This document shows, one piece after another, positions 1 to 5,168 of a stretch of 6,665 nucleotides of DNA. A program made the translations under genes and the position numbers. The DNA is from Deltaproteobacteria bacterium (GTDB lineage: Bacteria > Desulfobacterota > Desulfarculia > Adiutricales > Adiutricaceae). Location of the stretch: positions 1 to 6,665 of the forward strand of contig JAIRZX010000174.1 of assembly GCA_031267005.1 (NCBI GenBank), given 5' to 3'. Every line of letters starts with the position of its first letter. Position 1 is the stretch's first letter. Below the pieces are notes generated by a model that was given only the letters and a program-made list of their open reading frames with translations, was not told where the DNA came from and searched no databases.

Positions 1-32
1 GGCCTTTCCGGCGTCGTGAGGCCTTTCCGGCG
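1..32. repeat. Short direct repeat, GGCCTTTCCGGCG x2
   Basis: The 13-base string GGCCTTTCCGGCG occurs at 1-13 and again at 20-32, a 19-base period. No gene end can be supported to its left; a TGA at 17-19 could close a frame coming from outside the window, but only five codons are visible. The GGC-CTTT-CC theme returns in the 5' leader of flhB. Bases 33-140, between this pair and the next array, are GC-rich and show no recognisable gene or site. Confidence 0.6.
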
Positions 33-140
33 AGCCGCGGCCTTCGGTCCCGGACCCCGCTTGCCCCTCAGGGCTAGCCTCTCCCTTCCGCCGCGTACCG
101 CCCCGCAAGGAAACGTTCCTGACGCCCCGCTTTCAGAATC

Positions 141-347
141 GGCCTTACTGTAACGGCCCTTCCGCAAAGTCCTTCCGCACAGGCCCTTTCGCAAAGTCCA
201 TTCTGCAAAGGCTTTCCGCAAAGGCCATTCCGCAACGTCCCTTCCGCATAGGTCTTCCGCAAAGGAATTTCCGCATAGGACCTTCCGCAAAGGACCTTCC
301 GCAACTCCCCATCCGTAAAGGCTTGTTCCCTATGGCCCTGCCGTAAA
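141..347. repeat. Degenerate 13-14 bp tandem array upstream of fliP
   Basis: Fifteen consecutive units can be laid end to end, for example at 155-168, 182-195, 223-236, 278-291 and 292-305. The rough consensus is GGNCNTTCCGCAAA. Most units are 14 bases; three (169-181, 210-222, 251-263) are 13 bases, and one base (181) is extra. Because the unit length alternates between 13 and 14, a reading frame is not preserved from unit to unit, which argues against coding. The minus-strand frame that stays open through here is explained by the unit lacking minus-strand stops. There are no unique spacers between units, so it is not a CRISPR array. Confidence 0.8.
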
Positions 348-500
348 GGCCGCCCTTAAAGACCTCCCTTACAAGGCCGCCCTTAAAGACCTCCCTTAAA
401 AGGCCGCCCTTAAAGACCTCCCTTAAAAGGCCGCCCTTAAAGACCTCCCTTAAAAGGCCGCCCTTAAAGACCTCCCTTAAAAGACCGCCCTTAAAAGACC
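348..500. repeat. 27 bp tandem repeat, five copies plus a partial
   Basis: Copies lie at 348-374, 375-401, 402-428, 429-455 and 456-482, with a partial at 483-500. Each is a 13-base half GGCCGCCCTTAAA followed by a 14-base half GACCTCCCTTAAAA. Copies 2 to 5 are identical; the first differs by TACAA for TAAAA. It continues the phase of the 13-14 bp array to its left, so it looks like a recently amplified dimer of that older unit. On the minus strand the 27 bases read as a nine-residue repeat (FKGGLLREV), but there is no supporting start or protein family. The array ends about 40 bases before fliP. Confidence 0.93.
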
Positions 501-517
501 CGCCCGAGACCAGCGGC

Positions 518-523
518 GGAGGA
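518..523 (+). promoter_or_regulatory. Probable fliP ribosome binding site (long spacing)
   Basis: GGAGGA is a strong Shine-Dalgarno match, but it lies 15 bases before the ATG at 539, longer than the usual 5-10. No better placed in-frame start is seen: the next in-frame candidates are TTG codons at 563 and 590, further away. Initiation may be inefficient or helped by folding. Confidence 0.5.
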
Positions 524-538
524 CCCTGACCCAAAACG

Positions 539-1468
539 ATGCAGAGCACCCCCGCCAGCCACTTGGAACCGCGCCTCGGCCCGCGCCCTTTGCGGGACGC
601 GGCGCCCGGCCCCTGCCGCCGTCCCCGAGGCCACCGCTGTTTTCCGGCCCCCCTGGCCGCGTTCGCGCTCCTGGCGGCCGTGCTGGCGGCGCTCATAGCG
701 GTCGGGGTCCCGCCGGCCGAAGCCCAGACGGCGGTGGGGGAGGGCAACACCGTGCCCATCCCCACGGTCACCATAAACATGGGGGAGTCCGGGGACCCGG
801 ACCGCATAGCCACCGTCATCAACGTCATGTTCATCCTGACGGTGCTGGCGCTGGCCCCGTCGCTCCTAATAATGCTCACCTCCTTCGTGCGCATAGTCGT
901 CATTTTCGGCTTCATGCGCCAGGCGATGGGCACGCAGCAGACCCCGCCCAACCAGGTCCTGGTGAGCCTCGCGCTGTTCATGACCTTCTACATCATGATA
1001 CCGGTGTGGAAGGACATCGAGGCGAGGGCGTTCAAGCCCTTCATGGCGAACGAGATAACCCAGCGCCAAGCCTTCGAGAGGGCGCTCGTGCCGGTGCGCG
1101 AGTTCATGTTCCTCCAGACCAGGGAGAAGGACATAGCCCTCTTCATGGTCATAGCCGGGGAGGACAAGCCCTTGAACAAGGACGAGGTCCCCACCACCTC
1201 GCTCATCCCCGCGTTCATGATCTCGGAGCTCAAGACCGCCTTCACCATCGGCTTCCTCCTGTACATGCCCTTTTTGGTGATAGACATGGTGGTGGCCTCC
1301 GTGCTCCTCTCCATGGGCATGATGATGCTCCCGCCGGTGATGATTTCGCTCCCGTTCAAGCTCATGCTCTTCGTTCTCGTGGACGGCTGGAACCTCCTCG
1401 TGGGGTCCATCGTCAAAAGCTTCGGTGACGTGAACAGCTTCATAAGGGCCATGGGCGCATCCCCGTAG
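539..1468 (+). CDS. fliP: Flagellar export gate protein FliP
   Basis: FliP is a core inner-membrane subunit of the flagellar type III export gate, five copies forming the FliP5-FliQ4-FliR1 channel. The 309-residue product has an N-terminal signal peptide (hydrophobic core about 39-56, likely cleavage after AEA at 60-62), as expected because FliP is one of the few flagellar proteins with a cleaved signal. The mature part shows the family blocks: LTSFVRIVVIFGFMRQAMGT (113-132), PPNQVLVSLALFMTF (136-150), REFMFLQTRE (187-196), PAFMISELKTAF (224-235) and LPFKLMLFVLVDGW (271-284). The methionine cluster GMMM (260-263) matches the gating methionine loop of Salmonella FliP. About 36 polar, Arg/Pro-rich residues precede the signal core, longer than usual; the true start could be later, but no better start with a binding site is visible. 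It stands alone, with repeat tracts on both sides and no fliO or fliN adjacent within the window. Confidence 0.97.
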   Translation: MQSTPASHLEPRLGPRPLRDAAPGPCRRPRGHRCFPAPLAAFALLAAVLAALIAVGVPPAEAQTAVGEGNTVPIPTVTINMGESGDPDRIATVINVMFILTVLALAPSLLIMLTSFVRIVVIFGFMRQAMGTQQTPPNQVLVSLALFMTFYIMIPVWKDIEARAFKPFMANEITQRQAFERALVPVREFMFLQTREKDIALFMVIAGEDKPLNKDEVPTTSLIPAFMISELKTAFTIGFLLYMPFLVIDMVVASVLLSMGMMMLPPVMISLPFKLMLFVLVDGWNLLVGSIVKSFGDVNSFIRAMGASP

Positions 1469-1502
1469 GGGAGTCGCCCGGCTGGAGGCTTGAAGGCACC
1501 AG

Positions 1503-1543
1503 CCCCGCCACCGGCCCGCGTTTCCTTTCCGGGGGTGGCGGGG
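1503..1543 (+). other. GC-rich stem-loop after fliP
   Basis: CCCCGCCACC (1503-1512) is perfectly complementary to GGTGGCGGGG (1534-1543). Inside, CCCG (1515-1518) can pair with CGGG (1530-1533) with a two-base bulge, leaving an 11-base pyrimidine-rich loop. It starts 34 bases past the fliP stop. No T-run follows, so it is not a canonical intrinsic terminator. It could protect the 3' end of the fliP message or pause polymerase before the TAA-rich array. The rest of 1469-1574 shows no gene. Confidence 0.6.
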
Positions 1544-1574
1544 ACGCCGGCATTGAGGCAGACGGGTCCGCAGT

Positions 1575-1828
1575 CCCCTAGCCATAAAGCCCCTAAGCCA
1601 TAAGGCCGCTAATCCATAAGGCCCCTAAGCCATAAGGCCCCTAAGCCATAAGGCCGCAAAGCCATAAGGCCCTTAATCCGTCAGGCCTTTTAGCCATAAG
1701 GCCCTTAATCCGCCAGGGCCTAAAGCCATTAGCCCATTGTCTCCCTAGCGCCTTTGGCCCTTCTCGCCTTAGCGCCTTTGGCCCTTCTCTCATTAGCCCC
1801 TAAGGCCATTATCCCCTCAGCCCCTGAG
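1575..1828. repeat. 16 bp tandem array (two 8 bp halves) between fliP and fliQ
   Basis: From 1590 to 1717 the period is exactly 16 bases for eight units (starts at 1590, 1606, 1622, 1638, 1654, 1670, 1686, 1702). The consensus is CCCCTAAG followed by CCATAAGG; flanking units at 1575 and 1718 are 15 bases. To the right it decays into 8- and 24-base variants: CGCCTTTGGCCCTTCT occurs at 1749-1764 and 1773-1788, each followed by an eight-base C..TTAG piece, and CTCAG/CTGAG (1816-1828) forms a small dyad. Because 16 is not a multiple of three, TAA/TAG occurs in all three + frames. Not coding; function unknown. The remaining 1829-1957 is GC-rich with nothing recognisable. Confidence 0.9.
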
Positions 1829-1957
1829 CCCGAATGCCCAGCGCCGCGCGTCCCGCCGCCGCGTTCAGCGGCCTTCCCGCCCCCCTTGACGCCCCAGGAA
1901 AGGCCCGATGGCTTCGGGGACCGGGGCATCAAGGATCTTACCCGCCCAAACCGCCGC

Positions 1958-1964
1958 GAGGAGG
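1958..1964 (+). promoter_or_regulatory. fliQ ribosome binding site
   Basis: GAGGAGG lies five bases before the GTG at 1970. It decides the fliQ start against an in-frame ATG at 1754, which would add 72 residues of low-complexity sequence translated from the repeat tract. Confidence 0.88.
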
Positions 1965-1969
1965 CGCCC

Positions 1970-2290
1970 GTGAGCACGGAATTCGTGATCGACTTCGGTC
2001 GCAAAGCCATGGAGCTCATACTCCTCCTCTCGCTCCCCATGCTCCTGGTCGGCCTCGTCATAGGCCTGGTCGTGAGCGTCTTCCAGGCTACGACGCAGAT
2101 CCAGGAAATGACCTTGCAGTTCATCCCCAAGATAGTCTGCATCTCGCTCGTGGTCGTGATAGCCGGCCCCTGGCTCCTGGACAAGCTCCTGGAGTACACG
2201 GAGATGATACTCGTAAACTTCCCCGACTGGGTGAGATCCGCCTCTGGGCTCGTCACTCCGGGGATAGAGCCAGCGGACATGAGGCGATGA
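1970..2290 (+). CDS. fliQ: Flagellar export gate protein FliQ
   Basis: FliQ is a small hairpin membrane protein; four copies complete the FliP-FliQ-FliR export channel. The product is 106 residues from a GTG start, against about 89 in enterobacteria. It has two hydrophobic helices (about 16-38 and 54-72) joined by the diagnostic loop QATTQIQEMTLQFIPK (39-54), which is nearly the family consensus. The excess length is mostly a hydrophilic C-terminal tail after NFPDW (83-87). The GTG start is chosen for its well-spaced GAGGAGG and because it gives the usual FliQ beginning (STEFVIDFGRKAMEL). Six of its ten isoleucine codons are ATA. The stop TGA overlaps an ATG (ATGA at 2287-2290) that opens a frame running up to fliR. 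Confidence 0.97.
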   Translation: MSTEFVIDFGRKAMELILLLSLPMLLVGLVIGLVVSVFQATTQIQEMTLQFIPKIVCISLVVVIAGPWLLDKLLEYTEMILVNFPDWVRSASGLVTPGIEPADMRR

Positions 2291-2529
2291 GGGAAGGGAG
2301 CGCCAATCCCGCGTCAGGGCCGGCCGAGGCGTCCCGCGCGCCGGGCCCGTCCGGCCTCCGAGCTTGCGCCGCCGCCCTCCGCGTCCGGGGGGTGCCCGCG
2401 TCCCGCCCCTCCCCTCCCGGAGGTTCCGCTTCCCGCCGCCCCGGCCCGGCTTCCGGCGGCCCCGAGTTCACGCCAGCGTCCCCGTCCCTCCCCCGGCGCC
2501 CGGCCCAAACGCCTTCCGGAGGCGCCTGA
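2287..2529 (+). other. Open bridge frame / C-rich spacer between fliQ and fliR
   Basis: The 241 bases between fliQ and fliR are very C-rich and carry no tandem array. One frame stays open: it starts at an ATG overlapping the fliQ stop (ATGA) and ends with TGA at 2527-2529, two bases before the fliR start. It would encode 80 residues rich in Ala, Pro, Gly, Ser and Arg, with no hydrophobic segment and no family I recognise. Only GAGG two bases upstream serves as a binding site, so initiation would rely on reinitiation after fliQ. At this base composition an 80-codon open frame has a sizeable chance of arising at random, so a real protein is unproven; a coupling leader that keeps ribosomes on the message is an alternative. 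Confidence 0.22.
2518..2522 (+). promoter_or_regulatory. fliR ribosome binding site
   Basis: GGAGG lies nine bases before TTG at 2532. It picks TTG over the in-frame CTG at 2526 (three-base spacing) and over an in-frame ATG at 2364 that would prepend 56 low-complexity residues. Confidence 0.72.
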
Positions 2530-2531
2530 GC

Positions 2532-3359
2532 TTGGGCGCGCCGGTAATAAACGCCGCGGAGTTCGCGGGCTTCGTCCTGGTGCTCCTGAGGGTCTCCATG
2601 CTGGTGGCGCTGGCCCCGGTCATAGGGAGCCCCAACATCGTTACCGAGGCCAAGGTGGCCATAGCGCTCACCCTGGCCTTCGTGCTCGCCCCCCAGGTCT
2701 CCTACGAGGCCTTCATGATGCCCATGGGGCTCTTCGGGTTCCTGTTCCTGGCCATAGGCGAGCTCCTGATGGGGGCAGTCATGGCCTTCATGACGAGGGT
2801 GGTGCTGGAGACCGCCAACCTCGCCGGGGAATACCTTTCCTTCCAGATGGGCATGACCATGGTGAACCTCATGGACCCCCAGACGGGGGCCCAGGTGCCC
2901 GTGGTGTCGAGGCTCGTCTACATCGTCTTCACCCTCCTCTTCATCGTGGCCGACGGGCACATGGTAGTGGTGAAGGCGGTGGCGGACAGCTTCCAGCTCG
3001 CGCCCCCGGGGTATTTGTACCTCTGGGGGCCGGAGCTCTTCACCGAGATCATGCGCTCGGTGGGCAGGATGTACATCCTGGCGGTCAAGATAGCCGCCCC
3101 CGTGGTCGCCCTCCTCTTTTGCTGCAAGGTGTCATTCGGCATCGTCTCCAAGGCGGTTCCCCAGATGCAGGTGCTCTTCGTGGGCATGCCCCTGTACATC
3201 CTGGTGGGCTTGGCCGTCCTGGGCTTTTCCATGGACTTCTGGCCCAGGCTGGTCGGCCAGGGCCTGTACGAGGCCCAGGAGGCCTTGAAGAGGGTGACGG
3301 AGTACCTGTCCCCCCTGACCGCCGAGGGCCTTAAGCCAGGCGTGCCGGAAGGATACTGA
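2532..3359 (+). CDS. fliR: Flagellar export gate protein FliR
   Basis: FliR is the single-copy subunit that closes the FliP-FliQ-FliR channel in the inner membrane and contacts FlhB. From the TTG start the product is 275 residues, close to the family's usual 255-265. Family landmarks are an N-terminal helix with VLLRVSMLVALAPVIGSP (17-34), GEYLSFQMGM (99-108), the DP pair (115-116), VPVVSR (122-127), SKAVPQMQVLFVGMPL (206-221) and several membrane helices. The C-terminal tail (about 255-275) is hydrophilic and a little longer than in enterobacteria. The start is chosen because conservation begins just after it and GGAGG is well placed; TTG is a weak start, consistent with dependence on translation from upstream. 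No recognisable terminator follows; a TAA-rich repeat array begins directly after the stop. Confidence 0.96.
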   Translation: MGAPVINAAEFAGFVLVLLRVSMLVALAPVIGSPNIVTEAKVAIALTLAFVLAPQVSYEAFMMPMGLFGFLFLAIGELLMGAVMAFMTRVVLETANLAGEYLSFQMGMTMVNLMDPQTGAQVPVVSRLVYIVFTLLFIVADGHMVVVKAVADSFQLAPPGYLYLWGPELFTEIMRSVGRMYILAVKIAAPVVALLFCCKVSFGIVSKAVPQMQVLFVGMPLYILVGLAVLGFSMDFWPRLVGQGLYEAQEALKRVTEYLSPLTAEGLKPGVPEGY

Positions 3360-3361
3360 AG

Positions 3362-3540
3362 GCTGCCGGGCGCTAACTGAGTCCGGTCGGGCGTTAACGG
3401 AGTCCGGCCGGGCGCTAACGGAATCAGGCCGGCGCTAACGGAGTCAGGCCGTCGCTAACGGAGTCAGGCCGGCACTAACGGAGTCAGGTCGGTTCTCAAG
3501 GAGTCTTTCCGGTGCTAACGGAGTCCGGCAGCGGCTAATG
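3362..3540. repeat. 20-21 bp tandem array after fliR
   Basis: Nine units are marked by a CTAAC core, whose T falls at 3374, 3395, 3416, 3436, 3456, 3476, 3496, 3516 and 3536 (TCAA at 3496, TAAT at 3536). Spacing is 21, 21, then 20 throughout. The consensus is GGAGTCAGGCCGGCG followed by CTAAC. The period is about two turns of B-DNA, so all cores face nearly the same side of the helix. TAA appears in all three + frames. No coding potential and no relation I recognise to a described element. Confidence 0.92.
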
Positions 3541-3544
3541 CGGA

Positions 3545-3740
3545 GGCCGCTTAAAGGCTTGGAGGGAGGCGCGGGCCGCAAAGGCCTTGCGGGGGAAACG
3601 GAAGGGCCGTTTAAAGGAGTAAAGCTGCGGGGGGGCGCTTGGAAGCGGCGAGGAATTCTGGCTTGGGAAGCTAAAGGCGTCGGGCGGCGGCGGGGGCCGC
3701 AAAGGGCGTCGGGGGATACGGGAGGATTGGGGATTAAGGG
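3545..3740. repeat. Degenerate ~30 bp repeat, GGCCGC(TT)AAAGG motif
   Basis: A G-rich stretch in which GGCCGCTTAAAGG (3545-3557), GGCCGCAAAGG (3574-3584), GGCCGTTTAAAGG (3605-3617) and GGCCGCAAAGG (3695-3705) recur. Weaker versions at 3633, 3665 and 3725 fill the gaps, giving a period of roughly 30 bases. The same motif occurs once in the fliP-fliQ gap (1652-1661) and resembles the unit of the 27 bp array before fliP. No gene is supported in 3541-3790. Confidence 0.55.
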
Positions 3741-3758
3741 GGGCAATTCTCGGGAGTT

Positions 3759-3787
3759 TTCAATTTTCCAAGGGTTGGTGCTATAAA
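3759..3787 (+). promoter_or_regulatory. Possible sigma70-type promoter upstream of flhB
   Basis: TATAAA (3782-3787) matches five of six bases of a -10 box. TTCAAT (3759-3764), 17 bases upstream, matches only three of six of a -35 box. It sits in the most AT-rich patch of the spacer (about 3744-3793), which stands out in the high-GC surroundings. If used, it would give flhB a leader of nearly 300 bases containing the hairpin repeats. No sigma54 (GG-N10-GC) or sigma28 element of comparable quality was seen. Confidence 0.25.
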
Positions 3788-3847
3788 GAAGGATTGACGC
3801 TGCCTGAGGGCAGAAGGGGAGGCGGGTTCTGGAGGCGTCGAGGAGCC

Positions 3848-3978
3848 TTCCGGGCTTCCGGGCTTCCAGTTTGCCAGGGCTTTCCCGGCTTCCAGCTTGC
3901 CAGGGCTTTCCCGGCTTCCAGCTTTTCCTGGCTTTCCGGGGCTATCCCGGTTTGTCGATTTTTCCTGGCTTCAGGTTG
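3848..3978 (+). repeat. 26 bp hairpin-forming repeats in the flhB leader
   Basis: Two exact 26-base copies lie at 3873-3898 and 3899-3924. Each is GCCAGGGCTTTCCCGGC followed by TTCCAGCTT; a truncated relative precedes them (3848-3872) and diverged ones follow to 3978. Within each unit, GCC(A)GGG pairs with CCCGGC around a CTTT loop, with one bulged A. A minor in-frame ATG for flhB lies inside (3897), but using it would translate the repeat. Confidence 0.82.
3936..3963 (+). terminator. Weak terminator-like hairpin with T-rich tail
   Basis: CCGGG (3936-3940) and CCCGG (3946-3950) form a five-base-pair stem with a GCTAT loop, followed by a T-rich tail (TTTGTCGATTTTT, 3951-3963). The stem is short for an intrinsic terminator and the tail is interrupted. 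It lies about 120 bases before flhB and downstream of the possible promoter, so an attenuator in the flhB leader is conceivable. Confidence 0.22.
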
Positions 3979-3996
3979 CGCCCGGCTTTCCGGGCG
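3979..3996 (+). other. Perfect 7 bp stem with CTTT loop upstream of flhB
   Basis: CGCCCGG (3979-3985) and CCGGGCG (3990-3996) are perfectly complementary around the tetraloop CTTT. It is the strongest of the CTTT-loop hairpins in this leader and lies 86 bases before the flhB start. No T-run follows, so it is more likely a leader RNA structure than a terminator. Bases 3997-4072 are GC-rich with nothing further seen. Confidence 0.5.
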
Positions 3997-4072
3997 AAAG
4001 TTCCGAACCGGCCTTTCCGCCCCGGCAGGGGGCGCGGGGGCCGCCGGCCCGCCGGGGCGAAGCGCCCCGGAC

Positions 4073-4077
4073 GGAGG
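4073..4077 (+). promoter_or_regulatory. flhB ribosome binding site
   Basis: GGAGG, within GGAGGGGGAG, lies five bases before ATG at 4083. It decides this start over the in-frame ATG at 3897, which would add 62 residues translated from the hairpin repeats. Confidence 0.88.
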
Positions 4078-4082
4078 GGGAG

Positions 4083-5168
4083 ATGGGCGAGGATTCAGGC
4101 GAAAAGACCGAAGAGCCTACCGGGCACAAGCTCAGCCAGGCGCGCCAGAAGGGCCAGGTGGCCAAGAGCGTGGAGGTCAGCGCCGCCGTGGTGCTCCTGG
4201 CCTCCTGCGGGGCCCTCTTGGTCCTCGGCCCCTACGGCTGGGGCCGGGTCACCGCGCTCTTCCGGCACTACGTCTGGAGGGCGGCGGACTTCGCCAAGGA
4301 CCCGTCCGATCTGGTGCAGCTGGCCGAGCTGGGGCTGAAGGAGGTCTTGATCATCTCGCTCCCGGTGGCCTTGATCGTGCTCGTGTTTTCGGTGGCGATA
4401 AACCTCTACCAGCTGGGCGGCTTCATGGTCTCGAACGACGCCCTGGTCCCCAAGTGGGACCGCCTGAACTTCATAACCGGCTTCATGAGGTTCTTCAAGA
4501 TCCGCACCGCCGTGGACTGCGTGAAGTCGGTCCTGAAGATGTCCATCATATTCCTCATGGGGTATTTGGTCATACGCGACCACATGGAGGATTTCATCCT
4601 CATGGTCGACATGCAGCCGATAACCATAGGGGTGCTGACGCTCAAAATCGCCTTGGAGATCTTCGTCAAGACCTGCATCGTGCTCCTCATCCTCGCCGTG
4701 ATGGACTACGGCTACCAGAAGTGGCAGTTCACCCAGGACATGAAGATGACCAAGCAGGAGGTGAAGGACGAGTACAAGCAGATAGAGGGTGACCCGATAG
4801 TCAAGAACCGCATCCGCCAGGCGCAGCGCGAGGCCGCCAAGAAGCGCCAGCTGGCCGACGTGCCCAAGTCGGACGTGGTCATAGCCAACCCCGAGCACTA
4901 CGCGGTGGCCCTCCAGTACGACCGCGAGAAGGCCCCGGCGCCCGTGGTGCTCGCCAAGGGGATTGACTTCCTGGCCCTGCGCATAAAGGACATAGCCAGG
5001 GAGCACAAAGTCCCCGTAGTCGAGAACCGGCCCCTCGCCCAGGCGCTCTACAAGGCCGTGGAGGTGGGGGAGGTGATACCGGCGGAGTTCTACAAGGCGG
5101 TGGCTGCCGTGCTGAGCTACATCTACCGCGTGAAAGGGAGGAAGCAGGGTGGCAAGGCCTCGGGCTGA
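4083..5168 (+). CDS. flhB: Flagellar export switch protein FlhB
   Basis: FlhB sits around the FliPQR gate and switches export from rod/hook to filament substrates after cleaving itself in its cytoplasmic domain. The 361-residue product starts with the typical GEDSGEKTEEPTGHKLSQAR (2-21) and KGQVAKS (23-29). It has four membrane segments (about 33-50, 86-108, 150-165 and 185-207), then the linker helix rich in Lys/Glu (219-255) and the autocleavage domain. The family's Asn-Pro-Thr-His motif is here NPEH (269-272, codons AAC CCC GAG CAC), with Glu replacing Thr; the Asn-Pro pair between which cleavage occurs and the His are kept, and the numbering equals Salmonella's N269-P270. Downstream VVLAKGID (288-295) and VVENRPLAQALY (312-323) are conserved. 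The gene follows a 723-base repeat-rich gap, suggesting separate control from fliR. Isoleucine codons are 12 ATA, 12 ATC, 1 ATT. Confidence 0.97.
   Translation: MGEDSGEKTEEPTGHKLSQARQKGQVAKSVEVSAAVVLLASCGALLVLGPYGWGRVTALFRHYVWRAADFAKDPSDLVQLAELGLKEVLIISLPVALIVLVFSVAINLYQLGGFMVSNDALVPKWDRLNFITGFMRFFKIRTAVDCVKSVLKMSIIFLMGYLVIRDHMEDFILMVDMQPITIGVLTLKIALEIFVKTCIVLLILAVMDYGYQKWQFTQDMKMTKQEVKDEYKQIEGDPIVKNRIRQAQREAAKKRQLADVPKSDVVIANPEHYAVALQYDREKAPAPVVLAKGIDFLALRIKDIAREHKVPVVENRPLAQALYKAVEVGEVIPAEFYKAVAAVLSYIYRVKGRKQGGKASG

Noticed and set aside
1..19. C-terminal end of an upstream gene closing at TGA 17-19
   Set aside because: Only five codons are visible and the sequence is part of a direct repeat, so no gene can be supported.
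316..342. Sigma28-like promoter (TAAA-N15-GCC) before fliP
   Set aside because: The -10 half matches only GCC of GCCGATAA, and TAAA recurs in every repeat unit, so the match is expected by chance.
141..500. CRISPR array
   Set aside because: Units abut without unique spacers, are shorter than CRISPR repeats, and no cas gene is nearby.
145..981. Long minus-strand open frame with nine-residue FKGGLLREV repeats
   Set aside because: Half of it is antisense to conserved fliP and the rest is the repeat array read in a stop-free direction; unit length jitter of 13-14 bases breaks frame in the left part, and no start signal or family is seen.
1737..1812. Promoter-like TTGTCT and CATTAT in the fliP-fliQ gap
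   Set aside because: The two boxes are not at a workable spacing from each other, and neither has a partner box; both fall in repeat-derived sequence.
1754..1969. N-terminal extension of FliQ by 72 residues
   Set aside because: It translates the decayed repeat tract, lacks family similarity, and GTG at 1970 has an ideal ribosome binding site.
2364..2531. N-terminal extension of FliR by 56 residues from an ATG
   Set aside because: Pro/Arg low-complexity translation of the spacer; conserved FliR sequence starts only after 2532, where a GGAGG-spaced TTG fits the family length.
3794..4792. TTG-started 332-codon frame preceded by AGAAGGA
   Set aside because: Most of it is an out-of-frame reading of flhB; only about 95 codons lie upstream and these translate the hairpin repeats.
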